Assembly: GCA_002359465.1 (NCBI GenBank)
Contig: DENA01000016.1
Location: 60,653 to 124,652, forward strand
From: Ruminococcaceae bacterium UBA2656
GTDB lineage: Bacteria > Bacillota > Clostridia > Oscillospirales > Acutalibacteraceae
Length of the DNA: 64,000 bases
Direction of reading: 5' to 3'
In this document: positions 9,256 to 18,003 of the stretch, in pieces
Position numbering within the stretch: the stretch's first letter is position 1
Layout of the letters: each line of letters starts with the position of its first letter
Translations under genes and position numbers: made by a program
Notes under the pieces: generated by a model
Database searches by the model: none
What the model saw: the letters and a program-made list of their open reading frames with translations, nothing else
What the model was told of the DNA's origin: nothing

Positions 9256-10190
9256 CAGATTACCTCCTCGACTGTCTTTGCAACAGTTTCATCGGAAGTC
9301 CATGTCGCCTGCCATCCTGCGGAATGGATTTTATCCAAATTGTAGGCGAAAACCGGGACATCTCCGCGCCAGCCGCCGCGGCCGCCGGTATAACGGTACT
9401 TTACATTTTCCAGGCCCATTTTCCCGCAGATGATATCCGCTATTCTTGTCACGCTGGTTTGGGTTTCCACTCCGATATTGTATAAGGTAATGCCTTCCTG
9501 AATCCCGTCCTTAAAGGTTATAATTCCGCGGACAAGATCAAAGACATGCATGTAAGGCTTTGACTGGGTACCGTCGCCAAGAATGGTCAGTTCCTTCGGA
9601 TTTTCCTTTAGCCGTTTTACAAAATCAAAAATCACCCCGTGTGTGAGGCGCGGGCCGATTACGTTCGGGAAGCGGAAAATCAACACGGAAATCCGGTTCA
9701 TATAGCTGTAAGCGGAAATAAGGCCCTCTGAACCAAGCTTGGCCGCTCCGTAATAGGAGATCGGCTCCAGCGGAGTCGTGGTTTCCGCTACATGCTCCCC
9801 TTCTTTTTCGCCGTAAACCGCAGAGGTGGAAGCGAAAAACAGCTTTTTGACCTGATGGGTTCGCATGCACTCCAAGAGATGAAAGGTAGTGGAATATGTG
9901 TTATGATACTCGATGGGCGGATTTTTCGCGCTCGCCTGAATATCGGAATTTGCCGCCAGATGGAATACAAAGTCAAAATTTTCTTTATCGAACACAGCTG
10001 ACAGCGCGTCCTGATCGCAGATATTCTGTTCATAAAAGGTAAATTTCGGATTCCCCGATAAATGTTCGATGTTTTTTTTCGTCCCGATAAAGAAATTATC
10101 AATGCAGACAACCCTGTGTCCTTCAGCCAGTAAAGCGTCAATCAGGTGGCTGCCGATAAATCCGGCGCCGCCGGCTACCAAAACATTCAT
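9255..10190 (-). CDS. NAD-dependent sugar-nucleotide epimerase/dehydratase
   Basis: This 311-residue extended short-chain dehydrogenase has an N-terminal Rossmann motif GGAGFIGSHL and a catalytic triad of S (ASTSAVYG) and YGAAK (Y about 150, K about 154). The C-terminal part binds the sugar nucleotide. Such proteins interconvert or dehydrate nucleotide sugars, for example UDP-glucose 4-epimerase. Because it sits between hddC-gmhB and hddA, it could modify the GDP-heptose product (for example C4 epimerisation or dehydration) rather than UDP-glucose. That substrate is an inference. It overlaps the following gene by one base and lies 18 bases after hddA. Confidence 0.88.
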   Translation of the reverse strand: MNVLVAGGAGFIGSHLIDALLAEGHRVVCIDNFFIGTKKNIEHLSGNPKFTFYEQNICDQDALSAVFDKENFDFVFHLAANSDIQASAKNPPIEYHNTYSTTFHLLECMRTHQVKKLFFASTSAVYGEKEGEHVAETTTPLEPISYYGAAKLGSEGLISAYSYMNRISVLIFRFPNVIGPRLTHGVIFDFVKRLKENPKELTILGDGTQSKPYMHVFDLVRGIITFKDGIQEGITLYNIGVETQTSVTRIADIICGKMGLENVKYRYTGGRGGWRGDVPVFAYNLDKIHSAGWQATWTSDETVAKTVEEVI

Positions 10191-10208
10191 TTTATTTCCT
10201 CCCGTATT

Positions 10209-11195
10209 TTATCCCCAATATTTATCCCCGATATAGACTACGGATGTCCCGTCGCGTTCAAATTTGAAATTCATCTGCTTCAGCCCGACCGCTATACGGA
10301 GTTTTTCCTGATTCTGCGGTTCGCAGTAGAACAGCAGAAAACCTCCCCCGCCCGCTCCCAAAAGTTTTCCTCCGAGAGCGCCGTTTTCCATAGCGGTTTC
10401 ATACGTCCTGTCAATTTCCGGGTTGGAAATTCCGGAGGCCAGTGTGCGCTTCAGCTCCCAGCTTTGATTCATAATCTTCCCAAAGGAAGATAAATCGTTG
10501 TTTTCCAGAGCGGCTTTCATTTGTTCAGCAAGGGAGCACATTTTAAGCAAATTGTTCACTTTATTTTCCTGGCTCATGTTTTTCTTCTGTTCGCTTAAAA
10601 TGGAATTTGCCGAACGTGAATGGCCGATATAGAACATCATCAGGTTATCCTGAAGCTTCCGATAGGTTTCCGGTTTCATTACAATCGGGGAAACCGACAC
10701 ACTTCCGTCCGGGTTAAAGCGGATAAAATTCAGTCCTCCGAACGCAGCCGCATATTGATCCTGTTTTCCGATGGGGGATCCCAATTTGTTGATTTCCACA
10801 TCACAGGCACCTTCAGCCAGCTTTGCTTTGGAGACATATTTGCCCTGATAGCAGGAGAGCGTATGTAATAACCCGACGGTAAACGTGCTGGAAGAGCCCA
10901 GGCCCGTCCCCGCCGGGACATCCGCCGTACTGCTGATCTCAACACCGGATACTTTCATTTGATTCAAAACGCAGTTGAAAATCTTATGTTTAATCTTGGA
11001 GATATCATCTACAATTTCATTTTCCGAATATTTCAGCGCCGTATACCTCTGGTCAAAATACGGATGGACGGAAATGTACATATATTTATTGATCGAAGTG
11101 CTCAGCACACAGCCTCCATGCTTTTCATAGAACGAGGCCAAATCGCTTCCTCCTCCGCAGAAACTGATACGGAAAGGCGTTTTTGTAATAATCAT
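10209..11195 (-). CDS. hddA: D-glycero-alpha-D-manno-heptose-7-phosphate kinase (GHMP family)
   Basis: The product is 328 residues. It phosphorylates C1 of heptose 7-phosphate to give the 1,7-bisphosphate in the GDP-heptose route. The substrate-binding start TPFRISFCGGGSDLASFYE, the ATP loop PAGTGLGSSSTFTVGLLH (about 90-107) and the C-terminal GHMP motif GALGGKLLGAGGGGFLLFY are all present. The alternative ADP-heptose route uses the HldE kinase/adenylyltransferase, which is not seen here. The alpha/GDP branch known from Gram-positive S-layer glycans is therefore favoured. It is flanked by the ABC exporter ATPase gene upstream in the operon and the epimerase gene downstream. Confidence 0.92.
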   Translation of the reverse strand: MIITKTPFRISFCGGGSDLASFYEKHGGCVLSTSINKYMYISVHPYFDQRYTALKYSENEIVDDISKIKHKIFNCVLNQMKVSGVEISSTADVPAGTGLGSSSTFTVGLLHTLSCYQGKYVSKAKLAEGACDVEINKLGSPIGKQDQYAAAFGGLNFIRFNPDGSVSVSPIVMKPETYRKLQDNLMMFYIGHSRSANSILSEQKKNMSQENKVNNLLKMCSLAEQMKAALENNDLSSFGKIMNQSWELKRTLASGISNPEIDRTYETAMENGALGGKLLGAGGGGFLLFYCEPQNQEKLRIAVGLKQMNFKFERDGTSVVYIGDKYWG

Positions 11196-11207
11196 TGATC
11201 TTCTCCT

Positions 11208-11948
11208 CTACAAGTCTATGTTTTTTGTGTATTCATCGCTGACCTGCTTGGCGGTACCTACCATCATGAGATTCCCCTTATTGATCCAGGCCGCATGCTT
11301 ACAAACATGCAGAACCTGATCGATGGAATGGGATACCAGCACTAAAGTCGCTCCGTTTTCTTTCATTTGAGCCATTTTTTCTTCGCATTTTTGTCTGAAA
11401 TGCGCGTCGCCGACCGACAGAATTTCATCCACAATCAAGATATCCGGATTTACCAAAGTAGCAATCGAAAATCCCAGACGCGCCTGCATGCCGGACGAAT
11501 AGTTTTTGACCGGAACATCCACAAAATCCCACAGTTCCGCAAAATCGATAATGCGGTCAAAGTTCTCCTGCATAAAGCTTCTTGAGTAGCCGAGAACGGC
11601 GCCATTCAAAAAAACATTTTCTCTTGCGGTTAAGTCCATATCAAAACCCGCGCCCAGTTCTATCATCGGCGCAATCGTTCCTTTGATCGTAACCGAACCC
11701 GAGGTCGGTTTGTAAATGCCGGATATAATCTTTAAGATCGTACTCTTTCCGGAACCGTTGGACCCTAAGATGGCAAAGGAATCCCCCTTGGGAATATTGA
11801 AAGATACGTGTTTTAAGGCGTAAAACTCATCAATTTTATGGGTACCCTTTAAAACCCGGATAAAGTATTCTTTTAAACTGTCTACCTTTTCTTTTGCTAA
11901 ATTAAATCTCATTGAGACATCATTTACCTGAATAGCGTATTCTCCCAT
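11208..11948 (-). CDS. Polysaccharide ABC exporter, ATP-binding subunit (Wzt/TagH type)
   Basis: The product is 246 residues. The ATG at 11946-11948 (MGEYAIQV) lies 8 bases after GTGAGG, so I prefer it to the ATG at 11972, which falls inside the permease gene. Motifs seen are Walker A GSNGSGKST, ABC signature SSGMQARLGFS, Walker B ILIVDEIL and the switch His in LVSHS. The short form has no C-terminal glycan-recognition domain, as in TagH-like or chain-length-independent exporters. With the adjacent permease it would export the undecaprenyl-linked glycan built by the cluster. Confidence 0.92.
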   Translation of the reverse strand: MGEYAIQVNDVSMRFNLAKEKVDSLKEYFIRVLKGTHKIDEFYALKHVSFNIPKGDSFAILGSNGSGKSTILKIISGIYKPTSGSVTIKGTIAPMIELGAGFDMDLTARENVFLNGAVLGYSRSFMQENFDRIIDFAELWDFVDVPVKNYSSGMQARLGFSIATLVNPDILIVDEILSVGDAHFRQKCEEKMAQMKENGATLVLVSHSIDQVLHVCKHAAWINKGNLMMVGTAKQVSDEYTKNIDL

Positions 11949-11955
11949 ATCATCC

Positions 11956-12732
11956 TCACAGATACAATACAAAATTATCCTGTTTTTTCGAGAATATAAT
12001 CAATCCGATGATGATTGATAAAGCACCGAAGCTAAAACAAATCAAATTCTCCTTAAGGGTCGGAAAAGTTCCGTACATAACAATATTCCGAAACATGAAA
12101 ACAATGTGATAAAGCGGATTCAGCTTGATAATTGACAGCGCGTAGGAAGGCAACTGCTTCACAGGATAAAAGATAGGGGTCAAATACATCAAGGCAGTCA
12201 AGAATACGCCGTATAAATGAAGCATGTCCCTAAAATAGACCGCCAGAACGGAAAGAATCAGCCCCATGCCAATACAGAGAAGCAGTACATAAAATAACGG
12301 CAGCGGAAATAGAAAGATAACCGGTGTTATTTTCGTCCTTGTGATTGCCAGCATAATCAAAATAGCGGCGAGAGAAAACAACAGATTGACAAAGGACGAT
12401 AACGTTCTTGACAATGGAAAGATATATTTGGGCAAGTGAACTTTTTTGATTAATGAACCGCTTGAAATAATTGATGTCATAGAAAGATTCGTAGAATCGG
12501 AGTAAAAGTTATATATTAATTGGCCTGTCAGCAGGTAAATAGGGTAATTATCAATATCAAACCGAAACATATGGGAAAAAACCGTTGCAATGACAATCAT
12601 CATAAGCAAAGGATTTAACACGCTCCACACATATCCCAGCGCAGACCGCCTGTATTTTACCTTGATATCTCTTACTACCAGTTCATTTAAAAGGCCCTTG
12701 AATTTCCAAAACGTTTTAAAATACTCTATCAT
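11956..12732 (-). CDS. Polysaccharide ABC exporter, permease subunit (Wzm/TagG type)
   Basis: The product is 258 residues with about six membrane helices and a cytoplasmic N-terminus. The N-terminal amphipathic segment LVVRDIKVKYRRSALGYVWS and the following NPLLMM are hallmarks of ABC-2 type polysaccharide or teichoic-acid export permeases. It immediately precedes its ATPase, with 7 bases between stop and start. The pair implies an ABC-dependent rather than Wzy/Wzx-dependent route, although a separate EpsG-like polymerase is encoded divergently at 16.5 kb. Confidence 0.92.
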   Translation of the reverse strand: MIEYFKTFWKFKGLLNELVVRDIKVKYRRSALGYVWSVLNPLLMMIVIATVFSHMFRFDIDNYPIYLLTGQLIYNFYSDSTNLSMTSIISSGSLIKKVHLPKYIFPLSRTLSSFVNLLFSLAAILIMLAITRTKITPVIFLFPLPLFYVLLLCIGMGLILSVLAVYFRDMLHLYGVFLTALMYLTPIFYPVKQLPSYALSIIKLNPLYHIVFMFRNIVMYGTFPTLKENLICFSFGALSIIIGLIIFSKKQDNFVLYL

Positions 12733-12754
12733 AGTAAAAGAAAACCCTTTCCAG

Positions 12755-13762
12755 TTATCGTCCTGTTTTCAGCCGTTTTATTGCTCTTTTTCCCTTTTTC
12801 AGGCATACCAGACAAAATGATGTAAAGTTAATTCCGGTCATTCGGATAAAGAATTGGACTAATTTTACACTATTATTGCTATTATACGCTAATATATATT
12901 TGGATTCAAGGAACATCTTTTTTACACCCGGTTTATCCTCTTTTGGAACTTCATATATGGTAGCCATATTTAATACATATTCAAATAAAAGTTTGTCCGT
13001 CATCAATGTTTTATATGGAAAATCAGAAAAATTCTGAATTCTTTTTACACAGTCCTCAATGATAATAATGGTATCCCGCACCCTTTTTGTACTTACGCGG
13101 CCCATTAAAGAGTCTGCTCTGCCTACGCGGTAACAATAATACGGATTATGAAAAAAGGCAATCCCTTTCGCTTTTAAAAGAACATTGATAGTATAGTCGA
13201 TATCTTCGCTCAAAAATCCTGTCCGGAAGAAAATATTATTCTTGAGAAGAAAATCTCTTCGGTAAACATACCGCCAGACATTCCAAAAGCATTCCTTCTG
13301 ACGAAGGAAATGCTGCAGATATTCATAACGGTAAATCGGTTTTTCGGAATTTTCAATCTGGCTGATTTTTTTGACAACCCGTCCATTATCAGCCACCCGG
13401 GTAAAGTCGCAGACAAACACGGATACATTCCGGGACTTTTCTTCCCTAATTTCCGCCAGCAAAGCGCGAAACCTTTCCGGTACAATATAGTCGTCACTGT
13501 CAAGGAATGCGACATAGTCGCCCCGTGCGATCTTCATACCGCAGTTTCTTGCGTCGGACAGACCGGTATCACCCTGCCGGATCACTGTGACAAAGGGAAA
13601 TCGATTCCGGTACTCTTCACAAACCGCATTGCTGCCGTCCGTGGAATTTCCTGTTACCAATATGATTTCCGCGTCAGTTAAGATGCACGATAAAACACTG
13701 TCCAGACACTGTCTCAAATATTTCTCTACATTAAAAACCGGAATAATGATACTAATAAACAT
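12755..13762 (-). CDS. Family 2 glycosyltransferase
   Basis: The product is 335 residues. The GT-A fold start is MFISIIIPVFNVEKYLRQC, with the nucleotide/metal motif YVAFLDSDDYI near residue 90 and an acceptor-side segment GFLSEDIDYTINVLLKAKG near 190. The ATG follows GGGGAG. The C-terminus is basic and lacks a membrane helix, so the enzyme acts on lipid-linked intermediates on the cytoplasmic face. The sugar is unknown. It lies between the GT4 gene and the exporter genes in one operon. Confidence 0.9.
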   Translation of the reverse strand: MFISIIIPVFNVEKYLRQCLDSVLSCILTDAEIILVTGNSTDGSNAVCEEYRNRFPFVTVIRQGDTGLSDARNCGMKIARGDYVAFLDSDDYIVPERFRALLAEIREEKSRNVSVFVCDFTRVADNGRVVKKISQIENSEKPIYRYEYLQHFLRQKECFWNVWRYVYRRDFLLKNNIFFRTGFLSEDIDYTINVLLKAKGIAFFHNPYYCYRVGRADSLMGRVSTKRVRDTIIIIEDCVKRIQNFSDFPYKTLMTDKLLFEYVLNMATIYEVPKEDKPGVKKMFLESKYILAYNSNNSVKLVQFFIRMTGINFTSFCLVCLKKGKRAIKRLKTGR

Positions 13763-13795
13763 GAAACTCCCCTATTTCCAACGGCCGCGCAATAT

Positions 13796-14905
13796 TCAGC
13801 TTAGATGATAAATACTCATAATTTCGGGCAGAACCTGCGTGATATCAAACGGCCTCATCGTCTCAGCCACGCTTCCGCTATGTTCCATCCAGAATTTCCG
13901 GCTGGAATACGCCTGTTCCAGCCGGGATTCCAGTTCCCGCTGATTCGTTTTTTCAAACAAATAACCGGTTTTTCCGCTCTTAACAAGTTCACGGTGCCCT
14001 TTGATATTACTGGCGATCACCGGAAGCCCGCATGCGATGGCTTCCATAACATTAAATGGAAGCCCTTCGATATTGCTTGTTGTCACACAGGCATTACAGA
14101 TGCTGTATAAGTTTTGCATATCGTCAATATAGCCTAAAAACAGAATATTATTTTTCATGTGCAGCCGGCTGGCCAGTTCTTTGCATTCATCAAGGAGCAG
14201 CCCGTTTCCGGCGAGCAATAACTTCATATCGGGATGCTTCCCGGCGGCTTCCGCAAAGGCGTTTATAAGCAAACGCTGATTCTTGCGCTTTGAAAACTCT
14301 GCCGCATATACAAATAAAAAATCATTTTCTGAAAAACCCTGTTCCTTTTTGAGTGCCAGCCTCTCTTCTTCCGGAACCGGGTGAAATTTTTTCAAATCAA
14401 TGCCCATTCCGTTAATAAAGCACAGCCTGTCCCGATATATTTTATGTTTTACAGCAATATCATAATCCTCGTGGTTCATAACCATAAGAACATCGGTAAC
14501 ATGAGAGCATATTTTTTCCGGCAAAAGATAAATCCATTTTTTGAATCCATCATTTTCGCTAAAAAGATAACCGTGAGAGGTACAGTATACGGTTGGCTTT
14601 TTTCGTAAAAAGATAATCGCCGCACGTATAACAGCACTTGACAGGGTTGTATGCGTGCTCACAATATCAAACTTTTGCTTTCTCAAGAACCGGCTCGCTG
14701 TAAAGATTGCTTTTACGTTAGATAAGCTGACAAGCTTTTTATCGAAAGGCAAGGCAACCACATGGTCCGCATAAGGGATTGACTCCGTTTTATTTGCCGC
14801 AACCCATATTTCGTAACCTTGCTCATGAAATACTTTCAGATATGGCAGATGAAAATTCTTAATATGGGAAACAGTAGAGGCACAGAACAATATTTTTTTC
14901 TGCAT
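13796..14905 (-). CDS. Family 4 glycosyltransferase
   Basis: The product is 369 residues from the ATG at 14903-14905 (MQKKILFC), which has AAGGA 7 bases upstream. The ATG five codons earlier is too close to a ribosome site. Two Rossmann-like halves (GT-B fold) are visible. The donor-binding motif is NIEGLPFNVMEAIACGLPVI (about 280-299), with E...E spacing typical of retaining GT4 enzymes. The N-terminus (HIKNFHLPYLKVFHEQGYEI) resembles EpsD/CapM-like transferases. It probably adds an early sugar to the primed lipid carrier. Confidence 0.9.
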   Translation of the reverse strand: MQKKILFCASTVSHIKNFHLPYLKVFHEQGYEIWVAANKTESIPYADHVVALPFDKKLVSLSNVKAIFTASRFLRKQKFDIVSTHTTLSSAVIRAAIIFLRKKPTVYCTSHGYLFSENDGFKKWIYLLPEKICSHVTDVLMVMNHEDYDIAVKHKIYRDRLCFINGMGIDLKKFHPVPEEERLALKKEQGFSENDFLFVYAAEFSKRKNQRLLINAFAEAAGKHPDMKLLLAGNGLLLDECKELASRLHMKNNILFLGYIDDMQNLYSICNACVTTSNIEGLPFNVMEAIACGLPVIASNIKGHRELVKSGKTGYLFEKTNQRELESRLEQAYSSRKFWMEHSGSVAETMRPFDITQVLPEIMSIYHLS

Positions 14906-14982
14906 ATTATTTTCCTTCATCCTGTCCGACTCAGTAATTGAACGCTAAATGGTCCACATTATTTACTCCTACTTTAAACTTT

Positions 14983-16374
14983 TTATAACTCTTCGCTTTG
15001 GTTTACAAAACCTTTCAATATAGTCATTAGCAAAATTTTTATATCCAGTAAAAACGTCCAATTCTCAATATAGTAAATATCGCATTTAATACGCTCGTCT
15101 ATAGAGGTATCGCCCCGCCAGCCATTGACCTGGGCCCATCCGGTAATTCCCGGCCGGACAAGGTGTTTGAGCATATAAAGCGGAATTTCCTCTTTGAATT
15201 TGTCCACAAAAAAAGGCCGTTCGGGGCGCGGGCCGACAAGACTCATATCCCCTTTCAGCACATTTACAAGCTGAGGTAATTCATCAATGCTGCACTTGCG
15301 GATAAAAGAGCCGAACTTCGTACGGCGATCATCATTTTTTGTTCCCCACGCAGTCATATCAGAGTTTCCAGTGTCAATTTTCATGGAGCGGAATTTATAC
15401 ATTTGAAAGGGATGCTTATTTCTTCCAATGCGTTCCTGCTTATAAATAACCGGGCCTTTGGAAGTGACTTTGACGCCGATTGCTGTAATAAGTAAAAACG
15501 GGGAAAACAGAATAAGCGCTATTAAGGATACTGTTATGTCAAAGAACCGCTTGCAGAAACTGTTGAGCATATTATCGAGCGGAATTTTGCGAATATTGAT
15601 TAACGGCATGCCTTCCACTTCGTCAATATAAGGTTTTGTCGGAAGGTATTTCGTGTAAAACGGAAGCAGGTTCGATTTTACTCCCGCCTTTTCACAAGCT
15701 TCAATAATACTGCCCAATTCTGAAAATTCGTTGTAATCTAATGATATAACAACCTCATCAATTTCTTTTCCATTCAGCAGCGAGGGCAGTGTGCCAAAAC
15801 CTCCGGCATAGGAAATCTTTCTTTCGGCAGTATTTACTTTGCTGTGGCTCAGATATCCGACAAAATCATATCCCAAACTGCGGTTTGATATCACCCTGTC
15901 ATAAAATTCGGCTGAGACTTCATTCCAGCCTACCAATAAAAGATGCTTTAAATTGTATCCTTTCGCCCTCATCCGCCGCAGCAATTTACGCAGTGCAAGG
16001 CGGCTGAAAGCCGACAGTAGAGAATTGACAAGCCCAAACAGAATAATAACCATTCTGGAAATGTGCACTTCTTTTAAAAAGAAAACTAAGACGAAAATAA
16101 AAATAATTCCTATAAAATTCGCCTGAAATATTTTCCCCAGCTCTAAAGTCAACGATTTATGCCGAAAAGAGTCATGCAGGCCAAAATAGTGATAAAGTAC
16201 AAAATAAGCTGGTATAATGTAAACTAATAACTTCAAATAATAGTTTATACCAAGATAACCGCCCTGATAGCCAAAAAAGTGAAGTGAAAAAGCGAAAAGT
16301 ATCGCAAGTACACATAAACAGGCATCTGCTATGGCTAAAATTGTATTAAGAAATTTTTGATTTTCTTTTATCAT
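14983..16374 (-). CDS. Undecaprenyl-phosphate sugar-1-phosphate transferase (glycan priming enzyme)
   Basis: The product is 463 residues of the WbaP/WcaJ type. There are four N-terminal membrane helices (about 1-115) and a CoA-binding-like Rossmann domain (about 140-250). A re-entrant helix leads into the catalytic bacterial sugar transferase domain, with KRFFDITVSLIALILFSPFLL, YKQERIGRNKHPFQMYKFRSM, LRPGITGWAQVNG-type motifs and the DELPQLVNVLKGDMSLVGPRP segment. It attaches the first sugar phosphate to undecaprenyl phosphate. As the first gene of the leftward operon it probably commits the pathway. The start follows GAGGA by 6 bases. Confidence 0.93.
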   Translation of the reverse strand: MIKENQKFLNTILAIADACLCVLAILFAFSLHFFGYQGGYLGINYYLKLLVYIIPAYFVLYHYFGLHDSFRHKSLTLELGKIFQANFIGIIFIFVLVFFLKEVHISRMVIILFGLVNSLLSAFSRLALRKLLRRMRAKGYNLKHLLLVGWNEVSAEFYDRVISNRSLGYDFVGYLSHSKVNTAERKISYAGGFGTLPSLLNGKEIDEVVISLDYNEFSELGSIIEACEKAGVKSNLLPFYTKYLPTKPYIDEVEGMPLINIRKIPLDNMLNSFCKRFFDITVSLIALILFSPFLLITAIGVKVTSKGPVIYKQERIGRNKHPFQMYKFRSMKIDTGNSDMTAWGTKNDDRRTKFGSFIRKCSIDELPQLVNVLKGDMSLVGPRPERPFFVDKFKEEIPLYMLKHLVRPGITGWAQVNGWRGDTSIDERIKCDIYYIENWTFLLDIKILLMTILKGFVNQSEEL

Positions 16375-16410
16375 ATTGATTCCTCAAATTTATATTTTTT
16401 CTATTATTAC

Positions 16411-16439
16411 ATTGTATAAGATTTTGGAATACGTTACAA
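16411..16439 (-). promoter_or_regulatory. Predicted sigma-A promoter of the leftward glycan operon
   Basis: On the minus strand TTGTAA (16434-16439) and TACAAT (16411-16416) are spaced by exactly 17 bases. This lies about 37 bases upstream of the priming transferase start. It is the only gap in the cluster that is AT-rich and divergent, which supports an operon promoter. Confidence 0.5.
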
Positions 16440-16479
16440 GATATATTTAACATATAACTGTAAACTTTTTTGGCAGGTG

Positions 16480-16508
16480 TTGTATGTTATTAGTTGCAAT
16501 GTTATACT
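16480..16508 (+). promoter_or_regulatory. Predicted sigma-A promoter of the EpsG-like gene
   Basis: TTGTAT (16480-16485) and TATACT (16503-16508) are spaced by 17 bases. This lies 38 bases upstream of the ATG at 16547, back to back with the operon promoter. Confidence 0.5.
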
Positions 16509-16546
16509 GATAAAATATAAAATTATATTTTGAAAGCAGGTTTGCC

Positions 16547-17743
16547 ATGTTAGCCTATAATTTACTTTTATTATTGATATTAATTCTTGGCATTTGTATT
16601 TGTGAAATTAAGAAAAGCAGCCGGAACAATATTGTCTTTCTGACCATTGTCTCTGCGGCGATGATCATAATGTCTTACCTTCGTGCAAACACCGTTGGAA
16701 TTGACTATAAACAATACGCCGACTATTTTACACAGGTACGCAATGGCGGCTGGTCTTTCTTAATCAGCAGTGCAAACGGATATCGAATCGAACCGGGATA
16801 CAGCCTGCTAAACTATATTGTTTCGCGGTTTACGGGTGACGTACATATTTTCATGCTGGTTGTGTCCATTATCATAGTATGTCTGACTGCGGTACTTCTG
16901 TACAGATATTCCCCTGTTCCATGGATTGGAATGTTTGTTTTTGCAAGCTTTGGTTTTTTCGGCAACTCGCTCAGTTTTATTCGTCAATCTATTGCCGTTG
17001 CAGTGTATTTGTTCGCCGTACATTTCTTAAAGGATAAAAAATTGCTGCCATATATTTTGATTGTGTTATTGGCAGCCAGTTTCCACAAAGCGATACTGAT
17101 CATGATCCCCGTATACTTCATTGCGCATATAAAAGTGAACTGGAAGACATTAGCCTCTTATGCGGGGCTGACTGCCTTCATCATGGCGCTTTCGTGGCCG
17201 ATATTTAATTTTATAACCAAATATATATATCAATACTATGCTACGCGTGAAGGCCTTTACTACATGATGGGACGCGACTGGCAAACTGCCGCGGTCCCTG
17301 TAATTACTACCATTACAATCTTGATTTTAAAGGATTTTATTCTAAAGAGGGATCCAAAGAACGTTGTTCTTATTAATCTGTCTGTTTACTCCGGTTTGTT
17401 ATATATCATGACCTGCCAGCACTTCCTGTTCCAGCGCTTCGGCATGATGTTCTTTACCTCCGCAATCCTTATCATACCGGAACTGCTTGCCAGTGTCGGC
17501 GTGGAAAGCGTACAGACAGAAGCGATGGATAAAACAGAGAATCTGAAAGGCTATAAGAATAAAACAGAAAAGAAAAAGGTACTGCAGGAGCGCCGTCAGG
17601 CAAAGAGTAAAATCAACATGCATAAATATATTTATTATTATGCAACTGCCGCCATTATTTTTATTGGGTTCCTTTATAACGTCTGGATTCTGCTTCAGAA
17701 CAGAATCAACCTGACCCCGTACGTAACATTTCTAACAAAATAG
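16547..17743 (+). CDS. EpsG-family polysaccharide polymerase-like membrane protein
   Basis: The product is 398 residues with about ten membrane helices. The N-terminal half carries the EpsG signature pattern: the loop LRANTVGIDYKQYADYF, then RIEPGYSLLNYIVSRF, then a helix with SFIRQSIAVAVYLF. EpsG-type proteins polymerise exopolysaccharide repeat units at the membrane. A charged cytoplasmic stretch near 325-360 (ENLKGYKNKTEKKKVLQER) precedes a final helix, which is unusual for the family. It is the only rightward gene in the surface locus and has its own predicted promoter and terminator. Its association with the exporter operon is by position only. Confidence 0.82.
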   Translation: MLAYNLLLLLILILGICICEIKKSSRNNIVFLTIVSAAMIIMSYLRANTVGIDYKQYADYFTQVRNGGWSFLISSANGYRIEPGYSLLNYIVSRFTGDVHIFMLVVSIIIVCLTAVLLYRYSPVPWIGMFVFASFGFFGNSLSFIRQSIAVAVYLFAVHFLKDKKLLPYILIVLLAASFHKAILIMIPVYFIAHIKVNWKTLASYAGLTAFIMALSWPIFNFITKYIYQYYATREGLYYMMGRDWQTAAVPVITTITILILKDFILKRDPKNVVLINLSVYSGLLYIMTCQHFLFQRFGMMFFTSAILIIPELLASVGVESVQTEAMDKTENLKGYKNKTEKKKVLQERRQAKSKINMHKYIYYYATAAIIFIGFLYNVWILLQNRINLTPYVTFLTK

Positions 17744-17840
17744 AATCGTTCCTTTGATAGAAACCTTAGCCTAGGCTTACTTCAAAGTAGTCTAAGCTGT
17801 TTTGAACCGATTTCTTAGATACCGTACGATTTTTTACATA

Positions 17841-17880
17841 AGAAGTCCTGCCGGGTAAAACCCCGGCAGGACTTCTTTTC
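17841..17880. terminator. Bidirectional-looking intrinsic terminator
   Basis: A perfect 15-bp stem (17841-17855 with 17862-17876) has a 6-base loop and is followed by TTTTC on the plus strand. It ends the EpsG-like transcript, about 100 bases after its stop, and may also stop the leftward glycosidase transcript. Confidence 0.8.
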
Positions 17881-18003
17881 GTACTCTGAGTCAGCTAAAA
17901 TATTCGGCTTCGTTAATAAACGGCGCGATCGGCGAATCAATTATACGCAGCTTCAACAGCAGCGAACAAAAATGACGGTGATGTCTTCCGGATTGACAGA
18001 GTG

